Below are positions 1 to 9,594 of a DNA stretch of 64,000 nt, in pieces (the stretch's first letter is position 1; the number at the start of each line of letters is the position of its first letter). The notes below the pieces were generated by a model. The model ran no database searches. It saw only the letters and a program-made list of their open reading frames with translations, and was not told the DNA's origin. Made by a program: the position numbers and the translations under genes. This stretch comes from Rhodocollybia butyracea (lineage: Eukaryota > Basidiomycota > Agaricomycetes > Agaricales > Omphalotaceae). The stretch is from positions 1-64,000 of the forward strand of contig JADNRY010000087.1 in the NCBI GenBank assembly GCA_015501585.1, in the 5' to 3' direction.

Positions 1-320
1 GTGTTTTTGCGGTAATTTTTTCGATTTATAGGAGCATTTACATATGGTTTCCCACGCTCCTGCTGGTACACCGACGCCCCCATACTATATCCACACCCTC
101 GGACTTTTTGAGCATTTTTACTGCATTTTTGCGGTATTTTTTTTTTTGATTTACAGGAGCATTTACACATGGTTTCCCACACTCTTGCTCATGTGCCACA
201 CCCCCTATTTAGCATTTTTTACAATTTTTTTCCACAATTTTAGGCACCCAGCTAGCCAAAAACATCTTTCTGAGTAGTTTCCCACAGCCCTGCTCATGCA
301 CCCCGCCCCCAGCATGCCAC
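1..320. repeat. degenerate tandem repeat, period about 125 bp
   Basis: About two and a half diverged units are visible. Each has a T-rich stretch with a TTTTTGCGGTA core, then GGAGCATTTACA, then a GGTTTCCCAC motif followed by a C-rich segment. No coding capacity is seen. The array runs off the left edge of the window, so its full size and nature are unknown. Confidence 0.6.
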
Positions 321-1019
321 CTAGAATATTTTCAGCATTTTTCAGCATTTCTTTTCATGATTTTAGGCACTTATCTAGCTCTTATCATTTTCTTGATTTC
401 CCTATATGGTAGTAATCTAATCTATCAGCCAAGCCAACAGCCTCAGTTTTAGCCCTATCACTGACCTTTGTAAAGGCAGGCCTGACAGTTGTCAAGGTCC
501 TTTCAAATGGGCTTACAGAATGTGGTGGTGGACCACATGGGACTCCTTTGTTGCAGAGCCATGCCGCCATCTCTTTGTCAACCCCATTGACCCACATTCC
601 CATCAAGCTGTCGTAAGCTTTTGGAATTGATTCTAGTTTGCTCATCTTCACACCGCAGGGAGGTGACTTGATTAGATCCTTCTCCATGCATAACCAACCC
701 CTCAAGATCATCATTGCTTGTTGAATGGGGGTTGGGGGAGCCACTGCATCCTCGAATTTTAACTTTGTGTTTGCTAGCACATCAAAATCTTCTTCTTTGG
801 GGTTCTCGGGGCATCTGTCTATGAAACCTGTCCAGAGGCAGCACTCACTAGCTTGAAGCAGCTTCAAAGCTTCTTTGTGCATCCATTGATTCCTTTCACA
901 AAGAGCTTCTCTGTATGACCTTGGATGAACCCTTCTTGTCTGTAGGGCAACCTCTTGCTAACCCAAATGGACTGGATTGGTATGCACTCTATCTCTTCTG
1001 GAGGGAAGTTGCCTGCATC

Positions 1020-1312
1020 TGTTGGATGACATAATCTGACACACATATGACTTGTCAAGTGTGTATCCAAATGATCTCCATTATAAAGGCATGATGTGAG
1101 ACCTTACTTGGGGCATTCCTAGTAGATGTGAGACCTTTCCAGTTGGGCATTCTGTAAGAACCTTTAGAGAGGCTCTGGCACTTAAGAGATACAAGTTCAT
1201 AGTTGATAACCATGGCCAGATAGCTCAGTTGGTTAGAGCATCTTGGGATTTCACCAGAAGGTCCTGGTTCAATCCCCAGTCTGGACACTTTGTATAAATC
1301 ATACCTTTAACA
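1020..1312 (+). mobile_element. solo LTR (type A) of a tRNA-bearing TRIM-like retrotransposon
   Basis: The element begins TGTTGGATGACA and ends CCTTTAACA, so it has TGTTG...TAACA termini. It is flanked by a perfect 5-bp target duplication, GCATC (1015-1019 and 1313-1317), as expected for an LTR-retrotransposon integrase. Its 3' part contains a tRNA-like module (1214-1286). Near-identical copies lie at 17129-17422 and 22839-23132. It interrupts an unknown minus-strand gene fragment. Confidence 0.85.
1214..1286 (+). promoter_or_regulatory. tRNA-Lys-like Pol III promoter module in LTR
   Basis: Contains A box TAGCTCAGTTGG and a B-box match GGTTCAATCCC, with pairing D arm (GCTC/GAGC) and T arm. 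The acceptor pairs except at position 2. The anticodon arm is degenerate, so it is not a working tRNA gene. This copy has lost one G before the B box. Confidence 0.75.
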
Positions 1313-1549
1313 GCATCTGTACTTGTTATGAACACAAAATGAGGAGTGTGGGGATCGTAGTGTTGTGGAGATCTAGTCAGATCAAATGGTCCTAGATGGG
1401 TGTCGCAATAAGGTCTGGGAGGAGAGGGTAAAGTGGAGAGGTGTCCTGGTCTGCATTGGCCTGGATAGAAAGGCATGCACTTCGAGTTGGGTGACCACAG
1501 TTCCAATCTGAGCTCATTAGCATCCCAATCTTCTTGCAAGTCTAGAATC

Positions 1550-2046
1550 TGTTGAAGGGAACTGCACTTCTTGAAGTTAAACACACTGCAGCGCCCTTCA
1601 GCTAACCCAAGCAGTGTGATACCCGTCTTAGTACAGTGTTGTTATGCTCAGTATAACGGCTATAGTGTTGTACTAATAGCCTTATAGTTCCTCAGTACTC
1701 CAATAGACAGCAAACAATGAACTGAATCAAAGATATGTGAATATTGATTTGAACTCTTTCTAACTGAGTAAGGAATAGGCAGTTGTTTGGTTCTATTTGT
1801 ACTGAAACGCATGAGGCGTGAAAATAGGTGTCCACAATTGTGCGTGCATACATATTTTCAACAGTCACCACTCAAACTGAGAAAATATCTTGCAAACTGA
1901 ACAAATGAAAGCCAAAAAGTAAACTAGGGCAGATATCAACATGGTAACAAAAGATTACTATAAAAGTACATAGTTTGAGACGGAATATGAGCGTGGGACA
2001 TCGCTTATGTAAGCAGTAAGTGTTCTATCACTATATACACTCAACA
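1550..2046 (+). repeat. LTR-like repeat 'LTR3', copy a (497 bp)
   Basis: Starts TGTTGAAGGGAACTGC and ends CACTCAACA. The same unit occurs in inverted orientation at 2517-3014 and again in plus orientation at 3082-3577. The shared TGTTG...CAACA ends suggest a long terminal repeat. Copies a and b form a large palindrome around a 470-bp loop. No TSD is apparent at its outer edge (GAATC is not repeated downstream). Confidence 0.65.
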
Positions 2047-2516
2047 CGTAGAACTGAACTAGCAAAGACTATTGTCGAGTGCGTGTGTATACGTATAAAC
2101 TGAACCAACAAAACAAAACTGATTACAACAAAGTCAAAAACACTCCTAGGCAAACTCTGGCTCTAGCTAGCGAAGTAACAACAAGGTTTGAAAACACTCC
2201 TGGGCAAACTCTGGCTCCAGCTAGCATAACACCGTAATGTCCCTGACCAAACTCTGGGTCAAGCTACGGAACTGTAAGTGATACCAAATCACTAGGAACT
2301 TGCACCACAATCTTAGTGGCTTGCTAAACTTCAATTAAAAAGCTAGCTAAGGAACCCTCACTCTGGAGCCAAATAATTCCTTACTAGATATTGTCCCCTC
2401 TAAGGAAATACCTAGATTCACACTTGAGACCGATTAAATTAAATCTCAAATGGGCACAAAAGCTGGTATGAAGTATATTACAACACAACTTCCAACTATG
2501 TTAGAGTGACAGCTAT
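2047..2516 (-). repeat. dispersed repeat shared with 26083-26536
   Basis: This loop between the two inverted LTR3 copies matches, as reverse complement, the sequence at about 26083-26536, including a Ser-poor non-coding stretch with repeated motifs CTCCTGGGCAAACTCTGG and GAACTGAACTAGCAAAG. It has no open reading frame. It may be part of the LTR of a larger retrotransposon; the identity is not established. Confidence 0.55.
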
Positions 2517-3577
2517 TGTTGAGTGTATATAGTGATAGAACACTTACTGCTTACATAAGCGATGTCCCACGCTCATATTCTGTCTCTATACTATGTACTT
2601 TTATAGTAATCTTTTGTTACCATGTTGATATCTGCCCTAGTTTACTTTTTGGCTTTCATTTGTTCAGTTTGCAAGATATTTTCTCAGTTTGAGTGGTGAC
2701 TGTTGAAAATATCTATGCGCGCACAATTGTGGACACCCATTTTCACGCCTCATGCGTTTCAGTACAAATAGAACCAAACAACTACCTATTCCTTACTCAG
2801 TTAGAAAGAGTCCAAATCAATATTCACATATCTTTGATTCAGTTCATTGTTTGCTGTCTATTGGAGTACTGAGGAACTATAAGGCTATTAGTACAACACT
2901 ATAGTCGTTATACTGAGCATAACAACGCTGTACTAAGATGGGTATCACACTGCTTGGGTTAGCTGAAGGGCGCTCCAGTGTGTTTAACTTCAACAAGTGC
3001 AGTTTCCTCCAACAGGTTATGGGCCCCAAAGCGCTATGGTGCAGGAGAATAGGTTACATAAGTGTGTCAGATTGCGGGAGTTGTTGGAGGAAACTGCACT
3101 TGTTGAAGTTAAACACACTGGAGCGCCCTTCAGCTAACCCAAGCAGTGTGATACCCATCTTAGTACAGCGTTGTTATGCTCAGTATAACGACTATAGTGT
3201 TGTACTAATAGCCTTATAGTTCCTCAGTACTCCAATAGACAGCAAACAATGAAATGAATCAAAGATATGTGAATATTGATTTGGACTCTTTCTAACTAAG
3301 TAAGGAATAGGTAGTTGTTTGGTTCTATTTGTACTGAAACGCATGAGGCGTGAAAATAGGTGTCCACAATTGTGCGCGCATAGATATTTTCAACAGTCAC
3401 CACTCAAACTAAAGAAATAACTCTAAAACTAAGTAAACTAGGCAAAATAGTGAACTAGAAGGAATATGAAGAATGTAATCAAACTTTACTATAAAAGTAT
3501 ATACTTTAGAGATGGAATATGGTCGTGGGAAGGTGATTAGGTAAGCAGATGTGTGACAGCACTATGTACGCTCAACA
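2517..3577 (+). mobile_element. TRIM-like element with inverted rather than direct terminal repeats
   Basis: Layout: LTR3 in inverted orientation (2517-3014, ending CCTCCAACA), a 67-bp core (3015-3081), then LTR3 in plus orientation (3082-3577, starting TGTTGGAGG). The core starts with GGTTATGGGCCCC, matching the half-tRNA-iMet primer site of Drosophila copia, and ends in a purine-rich GCGGGAGT stretch just before the second terminal repeat. Because both LTR3 ends read TGTTG...CAACA, the inverted copy still presents correct termini. No flanking TSD is seen, so it may be a rearranged composite rather than one insertion. Confidence 0.6.
3015..3081 (+). other. 67-bp PBS-to-PPT core of TRIM-like element (copy 1)
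   Basis: Starts directly after CAACA with GGTTATGGGCCCC. Shares GCGCTATG, GGTTACATAAGTGT and TCAGATT with the core at 17062-17128 and has exactly the same length. Ends with a purine tract GCGGGAG. No protein can be encoded. Confidence 0.75.
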
Positions 3578-3583
3578 GGAGTG

Positions 3584-3876
3584 TGTTGGGATTAATAATC
3601 AATCCTGACACCCTGATGGAATGTTGTATGTCATGTGCAAATATCCCATCCCAAATCTATAAGGCAATATGTAAGTCCAAAGAGGCAATATGTAGGTCCG
3701 AAGATATAGATGTTGGGACAATATGGGTGTTGCACCTCTGACAGTACTTCAGGGATCTTCCATTAGCTGTAACCATGGCCAGATAGCTCAGTTGGTTAGA
3801 GCATCTTGGGATTTCACCAGAAGGTCCTGGGTTCAATCCCCAGTCTGGACACTTTGTATAAATCATACCTTTAACA
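3584..3876 (+). mobile_element. LTR (type B) of tRNA-bearing TRIM-like element
   Basis: Begins TGTTGGGATTAATAATC and ends CCTTTAACA. The first about 190 bp (U3-like) differ completely from type A, but the downstream part with the tRNA-like module and tail is the same. It is preceded by GGAGTG, the same purine sequence that ends the 67-bp core at 17128, so it may be the 3' LTR of a mostly deleted element. Flanks (GGAGTG and TCCCC) do not form a TSD. Confidence 0.75.
3777..3850 (+). promoter_or_regulatory. tRNA-Lys-like Pol III promoter module in LTR
   Basis: A box TAGCTCAGTTGG and B box GGTTCAATCCC are intact. D and T arms pair and the anticodon arm is degenerate. Same module as at 1214, 16962, 17323 and 23033. 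Confidence 0.75.
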
Positions 3877-3917
3877 TCCCCAGTCTGGACACTTTGTCAG
3901 TCATTATAACTTTAACA
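3877..3917 (+). repeat. duplicated LTR 3' tail
   Basis: Repeats the end of the adjacent LTR with changes: CCCAGTCTGGACACTTTG followed by a variant tail ending CTTTAACA. It looks like the remaining 3' end of a second, diverged LTR. Confidence 0.5.
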
Positions 3918-3953
3918 CTATAATTCTTTTTCTAACGGGAATTTTCCTCCTAG

Positions 3954-4868
3954 CCTAAGCCCAAAGCTATTGCGAAAGGGAAGGCGAAGGAAGTCGTACC
4001 TATGCCCGCTGCTTTTGAGGTGGATGAGGTGGAACCTGACGAGGATCTGCCAATGGCCATCCTGGCTCATGCCCCTCATGTATGTTGTTTCCATTCTTTG
4101 TTTTAACGTAGTAATTTTATTCATTATTTTCAGCGGTTCATGACTCGTGTGGTTACGCAGAAGCAGAACATTGTCCTTGGGGAACCTAGTTCCTCTCTAC
4201 AAGTTGGACTGCCCCATGACTTCCATACGCCTGAGTCCTCGGAGGACAAGGCCAGTGGTGGCAGCGACTTCAAACCCCGGAAAGCTCTCAGCGTGAATAG
4301 CGATGGGGAGGACGAGCTCTCCATTGCTAGTTCCAACAACGAGCTGGTGAAGTCCGTCGAAGGTTGTCGTTCCACCAAGGGTCGCCGTTCCGTTGTCTTA
4401 GATGGGGTCTATCCCCCTCCTCTGAAGATGACTGCTCAGCGTACTGGTCCGCCTCCTTGCAACCATATCATGGATCCACCTTTGAAGGATGCCTTCCTGA
4501 TCACACAGAACTCCATGCCCGACCACAAATGCCTCAACAAACTCTTCAAAACTCTGATGGGTTTTTGTTCTGACGCTGTGGCTGCTGGTGTGGATTCCGA
4601 GGAGTATCAGACTCTGGTGCTTGATTTTACCGGCAATTCCGACTTCCAGGCCAATCCCTCTATTCACAAGATTTTTCCTGCTGGGCCTAGTCAGGTCTGT
4701 CTCTTTCCACTATAATTTTTCCTTTTCTTATGCTAACATTATCTCCTCTTTGTTTATTTAGGAGTTCAAACATCCCTTCAAGATCACACCATCCTGGGGT
4801 CTCAAGTCGCACCTTAGCTTTCTTGGAAAGGTTCCTGTGGTCAATGTTGGATCTTACAGCTACAGTTT
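3954..4868 (+). pseudogene. 5' part of an unknown gene split by a TIR transposon
   Basis: Three exons in one consistent frame can be read: 3954-4079, 4134-4694 and 4762-4868, separated by introns with GT-AG borders. The protein is Ser/Asp/Glu-rich and of low complexity, then becomes more ordered (around DPPLKDAFLITQNSMPDHKC). The upstream end is cut by LTR sequence, so the start is unknown. Reading stops in the 8-bp duplication TACAGTTT at 4861-4868, where the transposon begins; the same frame resumes at 12597 after the second TACAGTTT. I do not recognise the family. Confidence 0.6.
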
Positions 4869-5001
4869 CACCTGTTAATCCCAGGTAACTGTATGTATAA
4901 GACCGATTGATTGGTTGATGTTCGCTATATATATGTAGTGTTTGTGGCTAGAGCCTAGATATGGATAAACATGCTAAAGTACTACTATAGTTATAAAGGC
5001 C

Positions 5002-5085
5002 TATGCCTTTTGTCACTCAGTAATGAATAAGTTAGCCAAAACTCAGGCCCCAGGCCCATAAATTAAGCGGATCATGAAGAGCTAT
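5002..5085 (-). repeat. split direct repeat B2
   Basis: 84 bp starting TATGCCTTTTGTCACTCAG, essentially identical to 6313-6396. It forms the terminal part of the Ngaro-like element. Confidence 0.85.
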
Positions 5086-5199
5086 GTACTGTTACATGAG
5101 TAGGTATAAAAAAGCATACTAGACAATGAGCTAAAGAAGAAACAAATAGAACATACATTGGTTTGTACAATTACAGAGATAAAGGGAGAGGAGGGAGGG

Positions 5200-6312
5200 T
5201 GACAAAAAATTGGCTTGATCAAGCAAGATCTAAGCCAAATATCAATCAGTACATAGTACATAGATAATATAGGTAGTCTGAGCGCACTGAGAGCCCTGAT
5301 ATCCAAGATCTAACAACTAGGTCAACTTGAGAGGTTCTAGATGTGTGTAGATCTGCTATGGATGTATTATGGGCTCTGTTCAGTGAAAGATCAGTAGATC
5401 AGAGAAAAAGGCACACCAATTCCTGTATCTGAGACTCTTGTGAGCAGAGCTAAGGTCTGTGCAGATGTAGGAAGTGCTGAGAGATGATGTTTGAGCTATC
5501 AGAGCTGTAGAAAGGGGACAGATGTCCTTACCAACCACCAAAGACAAGGGATATGATGGGGGAAGGGAAGGAAGGAGCAGGAATGCGATTCAGAGGCTTT
5601 TCTGACGACCACAGGCCTCTGCACAGGACTCTGGCACCTGTGGGAGCCAACCACTGAATATACACACTGCTCCAACATCTGTCAAATATTAAACTTGTGA
5701 TATCTTGGGAACCGGTGACTCAAATCCTATAATTTTTGCACCATTGGATTCGCATTAAAAGACCGCTCATAATGATACCAGACATGTCCTAGAACCACTG
5801 ACAGAAAAACTGTCTGGAGTTGATACAAGGATGTCAGACTTTGAATGGATCAAAGTGATCATATGATGTAAATGGCTCATCCAATGGCCTCGGCAAAAAT
5901 TCCATTGGATTCTCCTCAAAATTCCTGTCAGAATGATATCCCAAAAGTCATGTGACAATGATGTGTCACATTGTAGGCTGCAACTCGAACTGTGAATAGC
6001 TCAACAGCAAAGGATGATATTAACAAGAGATAAAATGTGTTTTGAAGCTGGGGTTCAGCTTGTTCAAATAGTCTGTAAGCCAAAAGAGAGACACTGAAGC
6101 ATGCTGGAGTGAGGACAAAGCAGAGAGAGTTCATGTGCACCAAGGTGATGAACTGTGCTCTATACCTGTCAGGACTGGAGTGTGGACAAAGCAGAGAGAG
6201 TTCATGTGCACCAAGGTGATGAACTGTGCTCTCTACTTGTCAAGATAGATCTGTTGTTTGCAGAGGCCTTCAGAAAGTCTCCCTACCCTTGGAATCCGCC
6301 TTCATGTCGACC
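5200..6312 (-). repeat. split direct repeat A2
   Basis: 1113 bp, essentially identical to 9595-10707, ending TTCATGTCGACC. It abuts B1 directly at 6312/6313, the junction thought to act in circle formation in this element class. Confidence 0.85.
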
Positions 6313-6396
6313 TATGCCTTTTGTCACTCAGTAATGAATAAGTTAGCCAAAACTCAGGCCCCAGGCCCATAAATTAAGCGGATCATGAAGAGCTAT
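6313..6396 (-). repeat. split direct repeat B1
   Basis: 84-bp copy of 5002-5085, located between the recombinase gene and repeat A2. Confidence 0.85.
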
Positions 6397-6465
6397 AAAA
6401 GCTATGGATTGTTGTTGAGGGGTGGATGGTGGTGAAAAAGATGTGAATGAGACGCAAGGGGAGTG

Positions 6466-7476
6466 TTAAAGGTGTTGTTGGTGAAGTCTAATAGCTGCTA
6501 GCTGCAACTCAGCCCGGACAGCAGGGTTATCTCTGATGTAAATTTTCCATGCTGTAGAAGACCATCTCCCAAGAGCCATGATGATGGACTCATCAAGACC
6601 AAGCCCAGAGTAAAATGTGGCCCCACCAGCTCTAGCTGAATGTCCACCAAAGTCTCTACTCAGGACAGCATAAAACATAGATTCAAACCAAGACCTAGAT
6701 GGAAGAGAGCCATCTTCACAGATAAACAGAGCTGGTCTAGCTCCATGAAGCCTGTCTCTAGCAATGGTGTATTCCTGTAGCAAAGAGATAGGATTGGCAA
6801 GTTTCTGGGTACAGAAGAGAATCTCAGTTCCTTGATAGAATGGATCACTCTTGTGATATGGAAGATGATAACCAGCTTGCAACAACTCAAGCTTGAGTGA
6901 TGCCCTTTTGATTACCTTCCTCCAGTCAAAAAGTGATTTTTGATTTGGAACTGTGAGCTCTCCAATTCTGTGACACCCATAGAAGGCACAACTAATGATA
7001 GTAGCAAACAGAAGATGATTGTAAGAGAGGTGTCTCCTTTCATAGAATTTCATGATATGGTGGGGTCTAAGAGGTGGTTTCCTCTTCACAGGGTCAGCCC
7101 TGACTTTCTTAGACCCTCTTATAGTAGCTTGAACCAAGGGGTCAGACCTTGATTCATCAAAATGAGGGTAAAGCTGTTTCAAGTAGTGTCTTGCTCCAGT
7201 GAGATATTTAGGCCCAGAGGCAATATGTTTGGATGTGTAGGCTATGTAGCGAGACAGTGTAGATGGATTAGGGTCCAAGGAGAGGTTGTGAGAAGTGCAG
7301 AAGCGAATGTAGTCTTTAGCACCAGTTGAATAGTTATTTTTAGTAGACTTTTCAATGGCATGAGATTGAAGGAAGATAACAAGATCATCCAACTTGTTCA
7401 TATCCATTGGGGGGCGAGCAGAGCGCCCATTCCGGCCACTCTGCTCACCCAAGGCTTCTAAAAGGACTCTCTCCAT
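6466..7476 (-). CDS. tyrosine recombinase of Ngaro-like element
   Basis: 336-residue protein with the catalytic set of tyrosine recombinases: Arg170 in CHRIGEL, His279-x-x-Arg282 in GGHSARAGG, Trp305 in LGRWSS and the nucleophile Tyr313 in WKIYIR. The N-terminal half looks like the SAM-like DNA-binding domain. It would integrate a circular cDNA in place of a DDE integrase. The ORF is intact and its start overlaps the end of the upstream RNase H remnant by 19 bp, the arrangement common in this class. It may still be functional in trans. Confidence 0.9.
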   Translation of the reverse strand: MERVLLEALGEQSGRNGRSARPPMDMNKLDDLVIFLQSHAIEKSTKNNYSTGAKDYIRFCTSHNLSLDPNPSTLSRYIAYTSKHIASGPKYLTGARHYLKQLYPHFDESRSDPLVQATIRGSKKVRADPVKRKPPLRPHHIMKFYERRHLSYNHLLFATIISCAFYGCHRIGELTVPNQKSLFDWRKVIKRASLKLELLQAGYHLPYHKSDPFYQGTEILFCTQKLANPISLLQEYTIARDRLHGARPALFICEDGSLPSRSWFESMFYAVLSRDFGGHSARAGGATFYSGLGLDESIIMALGRWSSTAWKIYIRDNPAVRAELQLAAIRLHQQHL

Positions 7477-7926
7477 CGTGCCGGCAGTAGCTCTCTTGGG
7501 GGCTCAAAAAGGCGGACACAATTTGCAGGGAATTGAGGCTTGTAATCATCAAGCAAAAAGCAAGACAGTAAGTCTGCTTTGATGTTAGACTTGCTAGCAG
7601 TATATCTGACTTGAATATCTATCCCAGTCTTGAGAACAATAGCAGCAATAGCAAGGAGAATAACATTGTGAGATGATTCTCCTGCTGAGAGTGAGTTGAG
7701 GTCAACTTTAGTATATGAAGCCATAGCTTTGAGAGTTGACTGCATCTGAGGATTATTCAGAAGATGCAGAGGAAGAGATGGCAGAGGTGGTGCAGAATAG
7801 ATGGAAGTAATACTGGCTGGAGTAAAATGAAATGAATGAGATGAAGAAGACCATAAAGAGCCGCTTCTGAAGCAAAGTGGAGGTGCTAGTTCAGCATCAG
7901 CAGTCCTCTTGCTGCCTGCTAGTGAT
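7458..7926 (-). pseudogene. RNase H C-terminal remnant of the reverse transcriptase ORF
   Basis: The frame ending at 7458 carries a DIRS-type RNase H tail: NVILLAIAAIVLKTGIDI followed by VRYTASKSNIKADLLS, which matches the usual 'HxxGxxNxxADxLSR' ending of reverse transcriptase/RNase H polyproteins. No reverse transcriptase motif (such as a YxDD box) occurs upstream; the frame instead overlaps the gag ORF out of phase. About 2 kb of polymerase sequence has been deleted between gag and this tail. Confidence 0.7.
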
Positions 7927-9552
7927 CTAGGACCTTGAATTGTGGTCTCTACCCTGATTTTGACGTCTTTCAATGAGTTTTGAGTAGCATGACTGGTTGT
8001 TGATGGCTCTGTGAGCTTCACCACACTCACTGCAATAACCATGTTTTCTGTTATTCTGACAAGGGTCTGAGCACCTATCATTATTCCAGAGGATACAAGG
8101 TGTATCATGTCTCTTGGAAAATGACTTGGCAGAAGTGGGAGATGAAGTAGGAGCTGCTCTCTTTCTAGAAGTGTCAGAGAGCATCTCCTTAAGCACAAGG
8201 TTCCTAAGCCCTTCAGATGTACCAAGGTCAAAAGGTGTATTGGCAGCCTTTTGACGAGCCTCTCTGTCCACTCTGATTCCCATAGATGGATCAGTGGGGG
8301 CAACTCTAAACAGCTCTTGAATCTGAGCTTTATAAGTAGTAAGCTCATTCTGCCTGTGAGGATATATCTTAAGCAAAGGAATGAGCCAAGCCTCAAAAAC
8401 TCGAAGCCACTGGGATTCAGTAGTGACTGGGAGGCTTTTAATAGACTGCTCCTTTCTAACCAACTTGAACTCTGTACCAAAATCCTTGCTATCATCATGG
8501 AAGAAAGTGGTTCCATTGACAGCAGCATGAACTTTCTCAAAGTCCACATACTTGTCCTTAATGATGAGACGAAGCAAAGAGTGAGGGAGTGGATCAGAAA
8601 AGAACTGAGCTGAAAGGAGTCCAAGAACAGAATCCACATTGGTGTCCAGAGTGAACTGAAGTCTGAGATCCCATGTTTTCTGGACATGAGGTGACATTGA
8701 AGAGGTAGTAGTGAGTGCAGCAAGGTGAGGGGCAGCCTCCAGAAGTGAAGCTGGAAGACTAGAGGACACCTTTGACCCAGAAGCTGCAGCAGGCTGAGCC
8801 AAGAATGGATCCATAGTGGGAACAATACCAGAGCCTGGTTGTTCATTCTCAATCTCAATAGAGTCTCCATTGACTGCAGCAAGTAGTGCTTCATTCTCAA
8901 TAAGTTCCCTTTCCATAGCAGCCCATGCTGCAGCCTGAGCAGCTTGCTGAGCTGTAATTCTCTCAGAAGTTGACTGCTGTCTCTGTTTCTCTTTAGCAGC
9001 AGCTCTCTTGTCTTTTCTAACATTAATTTCTTCCCTCTGGATCTGTAACATCTGCTGGACATAGTCATGGACCACATCAGGTTTACCTCCACTATGGTCT
9101 TGGAAGGCTCTAAAGGCTTCTTTGACAGAAATCTCCTCATTTCTGAACTGTTCAAGGACCTGGTCCATTGCTTCAGAAGCTGCTCTGATCTCTTCAACCT
9201 CTGCAGCATGGTCAGAGGTGATAGGAGAGGGGGTGATTCGATCCAAGAGTGATTTGGACTGAATAGGCTTATCTTGGGAATGAGCAGTGGTTCTGGATGG
9301 ACCAGGAAGGTCAGAGAAGGGATATTGAAGTGTGTGGTGCAGTGAGGAGCCCAAGTGGGTGGTCTGAGCAGGTTTAGACAGAGAGGAGCCACCAGAGGTG
9401 ACTTGGGAAGGAGTGAGGACAGATTGAGGTAACTTGGACTTAATGTGTGACCTAGAAGAAGCCTGAGGTGATAAAGTGGCCTGAGACACAGGATCATGAG
9501 TTTGATCTGCCTGTTGGCCTTGATAAACAGAACCAGCTCGAGTTTTGGACAT
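7927..9552 (-). CDS. Gag-like protein of Ngaro-like element
   Basis: About 541 residues from the Met at 9552 (MSKTRAGSVYQ). An upstream in-frame Met at 9621 lies inside repeat A1 and would add 23 residues. The N-terminal third is Ser/Pro/Gln-rich, then a charged helical segment (EEINVRKDKRAAAKEKQRQQ) suggests a coiled coil. Near the C-terminus is a Cys/His cluster (CILWNNDRC, CQNNRKHGYCSECG, CYSK) that looks like a zinc-binding nucleocapsid region. By position and composition it is the structural protein that would package element RNA. Confidence 0.75.
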   Translation of the reverse strand: MSKTRAGSVYQGQQADQTHDPVSQATLSPQASSRSHIKSKLPQSVLTPSQVTSGGSSLSKPAQTTHLGSSLHHTLQYPFSDLPGPSRTTAHSQDKPIQSKSLLDRITPSPITSDHAAEVEEIRAASEAMDQVLEQFRNEEISVKEAFRAFQDHSGGKPDVVHDYVQQMLQIQREEINVRKDKRAAAKEKQRQQSTSERITAQQAAQAAAWAAMERELIENEALLAAVNGDSIEIENEQPGSGIVPTMDPFLAQPAAASGSKVSSSLPASLLEAAPHLAALTTTSSMSPHVQKTWDLRLQFTLDTNVDSVLGLLSAQFFSDPLPHSLLRLIIKDKYVDFEKVHAAVNGTTFFHDDSKDFGTEFKLVRKEQSIKSLPVTTESQWLRVFEAWLIPLLKIYPHRQNELTTYKAQIQELFRVAPTDPSMGIRVDREARQKAANTPFDLGTSEGLRNLVLKEMLSDTSRKRAAPTSSPTSAKSFSKRHDTPCILWNNDRCSDPCQNNRKHGYCSECGEAHRAINNQSCYSKLIERRQNQGRDHNSRS

Positions 9553-9594
9553 AAAACAATTGATATGAAGATGTGTGAAGAATGAGCAGGGAGT

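Larger units (their letters stand above)
385..1549 (-). pseudogene. fragment of unknown protein gene, interrupted by a solo LTR
   Basis: Minus-strand coding sequence runs from the edge of a repeat at 1549 down to about 385. The reading frame before the solo LTR (1312 side, ending FVFITSTDA) continues after it (GNFPPEEIECIP), so the LTR landed in an open reading frame. A second break, a frame change near 880, separates the C-terminal block of about 165 residues. I do not recognise the family. It contains a Cys/Trp-containing stretch and no obvious catalytic motif. It could be a decayed transposon gene, given the surroundings. The 5' end is missing, cut by the LTR-like repeat starting at 1550. 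Confidence 0.5.

Noticed and set aside
1020..1312. tRNA-derived SINE
   Set aside because: The tRNA-like part is at the 3' side, ends are TGTTG...TAACA with 5-bp TSDs, and a primer site and polypurine core link two copies, which is LTR-element structure.
3777..3850. Functional tRNA-Lys gene (and four more like it)
   Set aside because: The anticodon stem does not pair, position 33 is not T, no poly-T terminator follows, and all copies are embedded in LTRs with TSDs.
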